From NCBI GenBank assembly GCA_913064945.1, contig CAJYAN010000013.1, forward strand, positions 1 through 64,000: a stretch of 64,000 nucleotides of DNA. Direction: 5' to 3'. Each line of letters begins with the position of its first letter. Positions within the stretch are counted from its first letter, which is position 1. Below, in pieces: positions 52,725-60,825 of the stretch. A model generated the notes under the pieces. It saw nothing but the letters and a program-made list of their open reading frames with translations. It made no database searches and was not told where the DNA came from. Source of the DNA: an uncultured Gammaproteobacteria bacterium. GTDB lineage: Bacteria > Pseudomonadota > Gammaproteobacteria > UBA6429 > Thiohalophilaceae. The position numbers and the translations under genes are program-made.

Positions 52725-54937
52725 TGCTAAAAAGGACGTTCCGGCCAGTATCCTACGGCATCATTCTACTGGCATTTTTTATCTGGTTTCAAGTCACACA
52801 CAATCCGCAAGTATCCAATATCCGGCAACGCATTGAATTAATGTTCTATGACATTCGATTGAGTGCAACACTACCAAAAATCACCCCCGTAGATAAGAGG
52901 ATTGTAATCGTTGATATTGACGAGGCCAGTTTGCGAAGTGAAGGGCGTTGGCCCTGGTCACGTGACAAGCTTGCAACTATGACGAATCATCTTTTTAGTG
53001 CAGGGGCGATCGTTATTTCGTTTGATATTATGTTTTCAGAAAAGGAACGCAATAGTGCGGCAGAAGTCAAACAGGCGATATTGGCAAACGGTAAACTGCA
53101 ACCTGAAGTAAAAAAAGCGCTCGATATCATCACACCTGAATTTGATCACGATACAAAATTTTCCCAGGCATTAAATCAGGGCGATAGCATCCTTGGCTAT
53201 ATATTTCATCGTCAGACGATTATCTCCAGCGGGGTGTTACCGGCAGCGCTAACAGTTGTTACTAATCATTCACCTGATAACATCACATTTGATTTGATGT
53301 CGAGTTATACCGGCAATATTGCCAATCTGCAGGAATCGGCCAGGACGGCAGGCTTTTTTTCGCTTGATGCAGATCTCGATGGGATTCTGCGGCGGGCACC
53401 ACTCGTGGTACGTTACCATAAAAAATTATATTCATCCCTCGCCCTTGAAACAGCCAGAATCTATTATTTACTGGATAAAATCGGTGTTCAGACCGAGAAA
53501 ATTGGCAAAACAGAGGCGGTGTCGAGTATTAGTTTAGGGCCCAGAAAAATCATTCCAACTGATGGTGCCGGTCGGGTCATTATTCCGTATCGTGGTGCCG
53601 CCGGTAGTTATCGTTATATTTCTGCGCGCGATGTTTTGCACAAAAAATATCCAGCTAAAATTTTTGAAAATGCGATTGTTCTCGTCGGCACCACCTCAGA
53701 AGGACTTTTCGATCTACGCGCCGTGCCAATGCAAAGCGTTTATCCGGGAGTGGAGGTCCAGGCAAATATTATCAGTGGCTTGCTCGATAATAAATTTCCC
53801 GTGGAGCCTGCCTGGGTAAGCGGTGCCAATCTTGTTTTGTTGGTGGTATTAGGCCTGGCGCTGGCTTTGTTTTTGCCAAGAGTGAAAGCATTTTATCAGC
53901 TTTTGATTTTTTTAAGCCTTTTAGCAGCCTTTGTTATATTTAATGTCTGGATGTGGTCTCTGCAGGGCATTGTGCTGGCCGTTGCGTTACCAATAATGTT
54001 GATGCTTTCGATGACAATGTTTAATCTGGCTTATGGGTTTTTTACGGAGACCGAAGGCCGAAAAAAACTAAAGCACATGTTTGGTCAATATGTACCGCCG
54101 CATCTTGTTACTATAATGAATGAATCGCCGGATACTTATGGCTTTGAAGGTGAAAGCCGAGAAATGACAGTGATGTTTTCGGATATTCTTGGTTTTACGG
54201 CCATGTCTGAAAAACTATCCGCTACAGACTTAAAAAAATATTTAAATCGTTTTTTTACGCCTATGACAAAAACTATTTTTGATCATCAGGGTACTATCGA
54301 TAAATATGTCGGCGATATGATTATGGCCTTTTGGGGGGCGCCGGTTAAAAACGAGCTTCATGCATTGCAGGCAGTTAACGCCGCTTTTGCCATGTTGGCA
54401 GCAGTGAATGAATTAAAACAACATTTTTCAAAAGATGGTCTTCCAGAGATTTCCATTGGTATCGGGATCAACACCGGCATGATGAATGTTGGTGATATGG
54501 GATCGGAGTATCGTCGCGCATACACGGTGCTGGGTGATTCTGTGAACCTGGCCTCGCGGCTTGAAGGTTTGACTCGCTACTATGATGTGGATTTGATTGT
54601 TGGCGAAAACACCTATGATCAGATAAAGGATGCTTATGTGTGTCGTGAACTTGATTTAGTTAAAGTTAAAGGTAAATTACGTCCTGTGCATGTCTATCAG
54701 CCCATTGCGCTGCAAGGGCAGCCAGGAGAAAATGATCTGCGTACATTGAAGCGTTATCATGATGCACTTGATCTCTACCGGAATCAGGACTGGCCGGGGG
54801 CGCGTGAATTATTTATGCGCCTGCAGTTGAAGTCCCGTTGTAAATTATATCAAATTTATCTTAACCGTATTGAGTGGTTTCAATCCAACCCGGTGGGCCG
54901 AGACTGGGATGGTGTCTATGAGCGGAGAAATAAATAA
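52724..54937 (+). CDS. CHASE2-domain class III adenylate cyclase
   Basis: 737 residues. One helix (about 8-25), an extracytoplasmic CHASE2 sensor (about 30-340; IVIVDIDEASLRSEGRWPWSRD), three helices (about 365-440), then the cyclase domain (about 470-650). Visible catalytic parts are MTVMFSDILGFTAM, IDKYVGDMIMAFWGAP and YTVLGDSVNLASRLEG: the lysine in DKYVGD and aspartate in VLGD favour ATP over GTP as the substrate. Overlaps tatD by one base. The convergent FecR gene begins three bases after its stop, and a cyclic-nucleotide-binding protein is encoded 3 kb away, giving a plausible cAMP circuit. Confidence 0.93.
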   Translation: MLKRTFRPVSYGIILLAFFIWFQVTHNPQVSNIRQRIELMFYDIRLSATLPKITPVDKRIVIVDIDEASLRSEGRWPWSRDKLATMTNHLFSAGAIVISFDIMFSEKERNSAAEVKQAILANGKLQPEVKKALDIITPEFDHDTKFSQALNQGDSILGYIFHRQTIISSGVLPAALTVVTNHSPDNITFDLMSSYTGNIANLQESARTAGFFSLDADLDGILRRAPLVVRYHKKLYSSLALETARIYYLLDKIGVQTEKIGKTEAVSSISLGPRKIIPTDGAGRVIIPYRGAAGSYRYISARDVLHKKYPAKIFENAIVLVGTTSEGLFDLRAVPMQSVYPGVEVQANIISGLLDNKFPVEPAWVSGANLVLLVVLGLALALFLPRVKAFYQLLIFLSLLAAFVIFNVWMWSLQGIVLAVALPIMLMLSMTMFNLAYGFFTETEGRKKLKHMFGQYVPPHLVTIMNESPDTYGFEGESREMTVMFSDILGFTAMSEKLSATDLKKYLNRFFTPMTKTIFDHQGTIDKYVGDMIMAFWGAPVKNELHALQAVNAAFAMLAAVNELKQHFSKDGLPEISIGIGINTGMMNVGDMGSEYRRAYTVLGDSVNLASRLEGLTRYYDVDLIVGENTYDQIKDAYVCRELDLVKVKGKLRPVHVYQPIALQGQPGENDLRTLKRYHDALDLYRNQDWPGARELFMRLQLKSRCKLYQIYLNRIEWFQSNPVGRDWDGVYERRNK

Positions 54938-54940
54938 TAA

Positions 54941-56479
54941 TTATTGTTCTGCAACAAAGACTCCCTCGGCATGTACGCCTGGAATAGACGCATTGGTTGA
55001 CTTATTATAGGCCTCCAGGTCAAAGGCACCAGCGACGGCCTGTGCACTTCCTCCTGTAACCACGATTCCAAATTTACTTTTTACGCCGTAGACGGACTGG
55101 ACAGTTGATGCGGCCTTATCTGGTGTGACATCGAGCACGCCATTTACCAGACCTTTGCCGTTTGTGGCATTATTGGGGTCACCGTTGAAGATGACGTTCC
55201 AGTTGTCGATATTCGCAATGGTCAATGAGCCACTTACGACGCCAGTGCTAAAATTAGTATTTGCGGTGAATGTAAAGTTTGACCTGTTGATGGCACCATT
55301 CGAGCTGCCTCCGATAACATAACCTTTGCTAGCTGAGGTACTATACGTTGCCGTGCCAGATAATGCGTTGAGTGTTGATGCAGGTGTTGGAAGCATGGTT
55401 AGCCAGTATAAATTTCGATTAACATTGGCTTCAAAAGTAGAACCTGTTGGGTCACTCTGGCGAATCGAACTTCCTCCAGAGGAGGTATCCCAAATTCCCC
55501 AATTGACGATATAGCCATTAGTATAGTCAACGGAGCCTTTGCCAATCGGATTTGCAGTTCCCTGCCAATAGGCTACTTTAGGAGGCGTCGAATAAAATCC
55601 GGCATCATTTGGACCAAGACCATTATCAGTAATAACCGGGTTGCCATTGCTATCATAGCCTGATGTGCCACCATAAAAATTTGCAACGTCAGCACCGCTA
55701 TAGGTAAGTACACCAAGACGATTAAGGGTGATGTTGGTTAAATTTCGCCTGGCTTTCACCGCCTCAGCGGTGGTTAGCGGTGTTGGTCCTAGTAAGGCAG
55801 GGATGGAGTTCCGACTCTCTGCGACAGGATGCGGTTTTTGAACCGTTTTATCTGGTGGCGTGTGATTTGAGTTTGCAATGGTCGGTGTCAGAAATATTGC
55901 GGGCGGTTTTGCAAGACCCATTGGAGAAGTCTGAAAATTGGTTACTTTTGCAAAATTATAAGCAGCACCCAACCCCAGATTGATTTGCCCGCCATCATTT
56001 GTCACTTTGACACCACCGCGCCAGACACCGACATAAAGTTTCCCGTCATTTAATATGGCTTCATAATGTGTGCCGCGAATTCCGATGGTTGCCATATTTG
56101 TGGAAACTTTGTAGTTTTGTTTGCCGATTTTTCCTGATATGGTTCTAAATCCACCTTTGAGTAGTGACAGGGCGCTATTTTCTTTTTTGGTCGGCGACTT
56201 GTATTCGTAGTCACCAATTTTCAGTATGCTATCTTCACGGAGTGCCACAATTGCGCCGTCAATAAAACGAATCTGAAGGATGCTGCCTTTATGAGTTGTG
56301 AGCGTATCGCCGTTATAAATTTTGGCGCTTCTTTTGAGTGTCCTTGTTGACTGATCGGGGCTTGTGGCTGACGCCTGACCAGAGACGAAAATAGTGACTC
56401 CAACAGGAATGTTATCCGCCCAGGCAGATGTGACGCAGAGAAGAAATAAAATTGTACTAATATGTATGGCGTACTTCAT
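54941..56479 (-). CDS. FecR-domain exported protein with beta-rich C-terminus
   Basis: 512 residues. Signal peptide to about TSAWADN, no lipobox. The FecR domain (about 30-165) has NGDTLTTHKGSILQIRFIDGA, SLLKGGFRTISGKIGKQNYKV and ATIGIRGTHYEA. A proline-rich linker (about 185-230) leads to a Gly/Asn/Ser-rich beta region ending in AVAGAFDLEAYNKS and GVHAEGVFVAEQ, similar in style to TbpB-type barrel domains (GAFxxx..GVFxAxx). It is not next to a TonB receptor or sigma factor, so a surface or structural role is likelier than FecI/FecR signalling. Eight bases downstream of the SLAM-like gene. Confidence 0.83.
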   Translation of the reverse strand: MKYAIHISTILFLLCVTSAWADNIPVGVTIFVSGQASATSPDQSTRTLKRSAKIYNGDTLTTHKGSILQIRFIDGAIVALREDSILKIGDYEYKSPTKKENSALSLLKGGFRTISGKIGKQNYKVSTNMATIGIRGTHYEAILNDGKLYVGVWRGGVKVTNDGGQINLGLGAAYNFAKVTNFQTSPMGLAKPPAIFLTPTIANSNHTPPDKTVQKPHPVAESRNSIPALLGPTPLTTAEAVKARRNLTNITLNRLGVLTYSGADVANFYGGTSGYDSNGNPVITDNGLGPNDAGFYSTPPKVAYWQGTANPIGKGSVDYTNGYIVNWGIWDTSSGGSSIRQSDPTGSTFEANVNRNLYWLTMLPTPASTLNALSGTATYSTSASKGYVIGGSSNGAINRSNFTFTANTNFSTGVVSGSLTIANIDNWNVIFNGDPNNATNGKGLVNGVLDVTPDKAASTVQSVYGVKSKFGIVVTGGSAQAVAGAFDLEAYNKSTNASIPGVHAEGVFVAEQ

Positions 56480-56487
56480 ATGTCACC

Positions 56488-57804
56488 TCATAAAAAATTA
56501 TATCTCAGTGAGATAAACGCCGATTTTCGATCATACTTATATAGATCAATATTAGACGAATTTGTCAAATATTCAGTTTCCGCAGCTAAAACTGTGACGT
56601 TATTCAGATTTATTTCCCAGCCGATAGCGGCGGACAAGAGATTGTCCTTTCGTGTTACCCCAAACACAGGGTTTGTTGCACCGTATTTCATTGTTTCTAA
56701 TAGAAATTTACTGTATATGCTATGTTTTGTGCTTAGTGGCCATTTCATATAACTGCGTAGACCAAAAGTGTCAGTTTCATTGGCCTTGCCGGTATCTAAT
56801 TTGCTGGATTGATCATTGTAGAAAACTGCTGCCTGGTATAGATTGCTTTTTGGGGTGATATATTGGTATGCGGAACCGAGTATGACGAGTGTCATATCGC
56901 GGTTCGGCTGGTTTATATAGTTTAGCTTTCCGTATTGTAAAAAATGCGTCCATTGTGAATTGGGTTTACCACGCGGCGTCCATTCAATCCCCAGACTGCC
57001 GTAACGACTGTATGAGGTCTTATCCAGTTCGAGTTGCTGGTACTGTAGCGGTATCCGGTAGCGATGGTTGTCCTTCAAAATAGTGGGCGCAATTACAATT
57101 CCCGTTGTTATCGTATCGAGATTGTTTCCATGATTATTTCGTTGTTGATAGTAAGCACCGTAATCAAGATAAAAATTCTTATTCATTGCCTGATGGTAAT
57201 TTAAGTTGGCATCAAGTCCGGTATAGTAGGTTGATTGTTGCCGACTATTTTCATTTAAGTTAAAACTTAACTTGCCGATTTGAATAACATTCAGGTCAGG
57301 CGCACTGTTAAAATTGCTATCCCATCCTGTTGTCAATGTAATTGCAGCAGACAGTCGACTTTTGCGCGCCAGGTCCTGGCGTTCTATCAGGGTGAGAAAA
57401 ATATGAATATTTTGAACGACATTCGCTGGTGGCGACGTATTAAGGACCTGTTGGAATAGAGCTTTTGCATTCTTGTTATCACCGGCGAGAAAATATGCTC
57501 GTGCCAGTTCAATTTTGATCCGACCATTATCGGGGAAATCGTAGCTAAGACGTTCCAGGGCGAAGATTGCATAATCCGGGTGGCCCGCCTCGATAGCCGC
57601 CATGGCGTAAAGAAAATCAAAATCCGCTTGTCCATCAAGTGTAGCAGCCAACGCACTTGCTATCTGATAGGCCTCAGGATACTTTTTTTGCTTGATCAAT
57701 GTCTGTAGCTGGTGGATATCCGCGGCCTGCAGTGAAGGCGTGGAAAGCGTGATTACTATACTGAAACACAGGACGCATACATATTTCGGCAGGTTGTTAG
57801 GCAT
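56488..57804 (-). CDS. SLAM-like outer-membrane protein (TPR plus beta barrel)
   Basis: 438 residues. Signal peptide to about SLQAAD; TPR-type helices (about 28-150), such as PDYAIFALERLSYDFPDNGRI followed by ELARAYFLAGDNKNAKALF; then a 14-strand-like beta domain (about 155-438) ending FISLRYNFL with a terminal aromatic residue. This is the layout of the surface-lipoprotein assembly modulators (DUF560). It is co-directional and eight bases before the FecR gene, a likely partner. Assignment rests on architecture and needs a profile search. Confidence 0.75.
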   Translation of the reverse strand: MPNNLPKYVCVLCFSIVITLSTPSLQAADIHQLQTLIKQKKYPEAYQIASALAATLDGQADFDFLYAMAAIEAGHPDYAIFALERLSYDFPDNGRIKIELARAYFLAGDNKNAKALFQQVLNTSPPANVVQNIHIFLTLIERQDLARKSRLSAAITLTTGWDSNFNSAPDLNVIQIGKLSFNLNENSRQQSTYYTGLDANLNYHQAMNKNFYLDYGAYYQQRNNHGNNLDTITTGIVIAPTILKDNHRYRIPLQYQQLELDKTSYSRYGSLGIEWTPRGKPNSQWTHFLQYGKLNYINQPNRDMTLVILGSAYQYITPKSNLYQAAVFYNDQSSKLDTGKANETDTFGLRSYMKWPLSTKHSIYSKFLLETMKYGATNPVFGVTRKDNLLSAAIGWEINLNNVTVLAAETEYLTNSSNIDLYKYDRKSAFISLRYNFL

Positions 57805-57875
57805 GTACAGTCCAGATTCTGAATTTATTGTATGACGTACTATTTATCGGGAAAAATTCAGCCATCTTTAGCTTT

Positions 57876-58940
57876 TTACACGGCACTACCTTCCGGCAGG
57901 TTTTGCAGACCACCTTCTAGAGCGTAACAGTCAATGCCGCGCTCCCTGAGAATAAAGGCGGCCGACGCGCTACGTCGGCCGGTGTCACAATAAACGATAT
58001 ATTTTTTATTATTCAATAGCTTATGTGCATTTAGGCGAAGCAGAAACAGCGGGATATTGAGGCTGCCAGCGAGCTTGGCATTTTGATGTTCGCTGCGGAG
58101 TCGGATATCAAGCCAGATTGCCCCCCGACGTACCTGCTCGTTTGCCTCCTCAAAGCTTAAACTTTGCAAGACTGGTGTTTTAAGTAGCTGATTAAAATCT
58201 TCTTTTGAGAGTTTAGCTAAGATGCCCGGTGTCAGCATCTGGACTGTAGCATTACGAGCGCTTTCGGAAATCAGCGCCTCTTCGCCGAAGCCTTGCCCAG
58301 CCGTCAGTTCAGCGATCTGAAGTGACTCGTTGCCGGTTTCAATGGCGTTGCGGATCACGGCACAACGTCCCTCTTTAATCATATAGTAGTAATCACCACT
58401 TTCACCCTGACGCATCACGACCTCACCCATATGCACCGGGGCGGTCTGCATTTTCATAAACATGGTATGAATGTTGGCGGCAGGGATATTGTGAAAAATA
58501 CGGGAATGTAGAATTTTGCTCATCCAGTCATTTTCATCATTGTTCTGTACTTCACCCTGACCAAGTTCCTGCACAATATAACTGGTGTTCTGGTCCCAGG
58601 TTAACAGCATATCGAGAAAATTGTTCTCGATGCGGATATAGCGTATATCGGATATTGCGGTGACCGTCTGATGATGGGGCAGGTGGTGATCGAGTGGATA
58701 TCGGGACAAACGGGACCGATGATCGATTTGTTTTGCATTGCCTTCCCCGTCGGTAATGCTAACCTCGCCATTGATTAGGTATATTGTGTTTGTGTCAGTA
58801 TCGCCACGACGAAATAATGTCTCGCCGGCGGAGAGAAATTCCAGTTGGATGTTGCGAATCAGTTCCTGAAAATTGGTAGCTGTCAGTTCGCATATTGGAA
58901 TGAGTGATTTCAGAATTTCGGTTTGAGGGATGAGCGGCAT
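57876..58940 (-). CDS. double cyclic-nucleotide-binding and rhodanese protein
   Basis: 354 residues from ATG 58940; a TTG at 59021 adds 27 unconserved residues. Two cNMP-binding domains (about 15-130 and 150-265): LEFLSAGETLFRRGDTDTNT, and VVMRQGESGDYYYMIKEGRC with FGEEALISESARNATV, which has the phosphate-binding cassette GFGEEALISESARNA. A C-terminal rhodanese domain (about 275-354) has the cysteine in VYCDTGRRSASAAF. It lies two bases or more behind the acyl-CoA ligase gene and could be a cAMP effector. No DNA-binding domain is present. Confidence 0.88.
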   Translation of the reverse strand: MPLIPQTEILKSLIPICELTATNFQELIRNIQLEFLSAGETLFRRGDTDTNTIYLINGEVSITDGEGNAKQIDHRSRLSRYPLDHHLPHHQTVTAISDIRYIRIENNFLDMLLTWDQNTSYIVQELGQGEVQNNDENDWMSKILHSRIFHNIPAANIHTMFMKMQTAPVHMGEVVMRQGESGDYYYMIKEGRCAVIRNAIETGNESLQIAELTAGQGFGEEALISESARNATVQMLTPGILAKLSKEDFNQLLKTPVLQSLSFEEANEQVRRGAIWLDIRLRSEHQNAKLAGSLNIPLFLLRLNAHKLLNNKKYIVYCDTGRRSASAAFILRERGIDCYALEGGLQNLPEGSAV

Positions 58941-59023
58941 AATTTTATTGCAAACATTATTGATTGTGGCGTTAGATTTTTTAATTTGTGGTGCCGGCAG
59001 GCCGCTGAATCTGTCCGGCAATA

Positions 59024-60820
59024 CTAATGGCCTTTATAAAAATCGTTTATTATTTCATCGTAATAGTCCAGAATCTCATGTCTTTTAAGTTTTAGTGTCG
59101 GTGTCAGCAGTGAATTCTCAACTGTCCAGCCGCTAAACGTCGCGTGAATGCGGTAGATTTTCGTATAGCCTGGAAATTCTGTTAGCCTTGATCTGACGCG
59201 TTGCAATAGTCTTTCAGTCACTTGCTCCGAGTTTGGATCTGCGGCGATGTCTTGATCTAAGTCGGAAGACAATAATTCAAACTGTTTTTTATCCAGGACA
59301 AGAAGGGCCGACAGAAACGCTTTGCCTTCGCCAACCACCATAGCCTGTTCAAAGATAGGATCAGCGCAAATTGCAGATTCCAGATCGCAGGGTGAAATTT
59401 TTTCACCATTAGACAATACAAGGATCTCCTTTAATCTGCCGGTAATATAAATATGCTGGTGGTGGATTTTGGCCTGATCGCCGGTGTGGAGCCAGCCATC
59501 AGAATCAATAACGGCTTTAGTTGCTACTTGATTGCGCCAGTAGCCTAGCATAATACCGGGTGAACGGACTAATAATTCACAGCTGTCACCTAGTTTGACC
59601 TCGACGTCAGGAAGGGGCTGACCAACACTGGCAATTTCATTGTCTTCGATACGATTGGTGCAGACAACCGGGCTTGATTCAGTCATGCCATAACCTTGTG
59701 ATATGGTCAGGCCAAGGCTGGTAAATAATTTTCCGACATTGAAAGCGAGTGGTGCGCCACCACTAATGGCGAGTCGCATTCTTCCTCCAAGTTTGTGGAT
59801 GATCTTGCGCGCCACCAGAAAATTGAGCAGAGGCCAGAGCAAGAGCCCTGCTTTCCAGGAGGTCTTATTCTGCGAGACCTGAAATTTAAGCCAGCCGATA
59901 TCAACGGTCAGTCTGAATAAATAATTGGCTAGTGATGACTTTGAATTGAGTTGTGCATAGATTTTATTAGCAACTCGCTCAAAAATACGCGGCACAGTGA
60001 CGAGGATAGTCGGCTGTCGACTGACAAGATCTTCGCCAAGCAGGTCGATGGACCTGGCATAGGCAACGACACTGCCCGCGATAACGGGCAAATAATAACC
60101 GATGCTACGTTCAAACATATGCGATAAAGGCAGAAAGGATAAGTATACGTCGGTTGTTTTAAAGGGGTAACAGAGTGAGCTGCTATAGGCATTCCAGAGT
60201 ATGTTGCCGTGACTCAACATAACTCCTTTCGGTTTACCGGTGGTGCCGGAGGTGTAGACGATACTGGCCAGACTGTGCTTATCCTGAGTTGATACGACGG
60301 GTTGACAGCCCGAATCTGTTTGTTGAAGCCATTTGTCAAGGGGTTCTAATAAAGGGGCATGCTCATTTCCGACAGCATGAATCGATACAATACTCTTTAA
60401 ATCAGTCAGTCTGTGTAGTTCAGATTTAAGATTATTATATTGTGAAATGCAGTCAATGAAGATGATTTTAACGTTGGCATCATCGAGGATGTAGGCTGCA
60501 TTCTCTGCACGGTCATTGATGTATAATGGTACTACCACAAGGCCAAGACCAAGGGCGGCTTGTTCACAGAGTACCCACTCCGGTGAGTTTTTCAACATAA
60601 TGGCAATTCGTTCCCCTGGATTAAGACCCTCTGCCTTTAGACTGTTTTGCCAACGTCCAATATTGTCAGCCATGGTCTGCCAGGTAATATCATGCCATTG
60701 TTTTTGCGTGTTGTTAAAATACTGATAGGCAACTTTGTCTGGGCAGCGAGCAACACGCTCGAAAAAAAGTTGCGAGAGATTGTGTGCCTCATCAGGCGTT
60801 ATGCGGTCTTCGGTCTGCAT
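59024..60820 (-). CDS. fadD: long-chain acyl-CoA synthetase (AMP-forming)
   Basis: 598 residues. The AMP-binding motif is IVYTSGTTGKPKGVMLSHG (about 194-212), then YGMTESSPVVCTN, GWLHTGDQAKI, and the C-terminal hinge with TGRLKEILVLSNGEKISP. Architecture with the LKLKRHEILDYY end matches the long-chain FadD15/ACSL group. It activates fatty acids with ATP and CoA. It starts five bases after the FadJ-type gene's stop, in a beta-oxidation operon. Confidence 0.92.
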   Translation of the reverse strand: MQTEDRITPDEAHNLSQLFFERVARCPDKVAYQYFNNTQKQWHDITWQTMADNIGRWQNSLKAEGLNPGERIAIMLKNSPEWVLCEQAALGLGLVVVPLYINDRAENAAYILDDANVKIIFIDCISQYNNLKSELHRLTDLKSIVSIHAVGNEHAPLLEPLDKWLQQTDSGCQPVVSTQDKHSLASIVYTSGTTGKPKGVMLSHGNILWNAYSSSLCYPFKTTDVYLSFLPLSHMFERSIGYYLPVIAGSVVAYARSIDLLGEDLVSRQPTILVTVPRIFERVANKIYAQLNSKSSLANYLFRLTVDIGWLKFQVSQNKTSWKAGLLLWPLLNFLVARKIIHKLGGRMRLAISGGAPLAFNVGKLFTSLGLTISQGYGMTESSPVVCTNRIEDNEIASVGQPLPDVEVKLGDSCELLVRSPGIMLGYWRNQVATKAVIDSDGWLHTGDQAKIHHQHIYITGRLKEILVLSNGEKISPCDLESAICADPIFEQAMVVGEGKAFLSALLVLDKKQFELLSSDLDQDIAADPNSEQVTERLLQRVRSRLTEFPGYTKIYRIHATFSGWTVENSLLTPTLKLKRHEILDYYDEIINDFYKGH

Positions 60821-60825
60821 GATGT

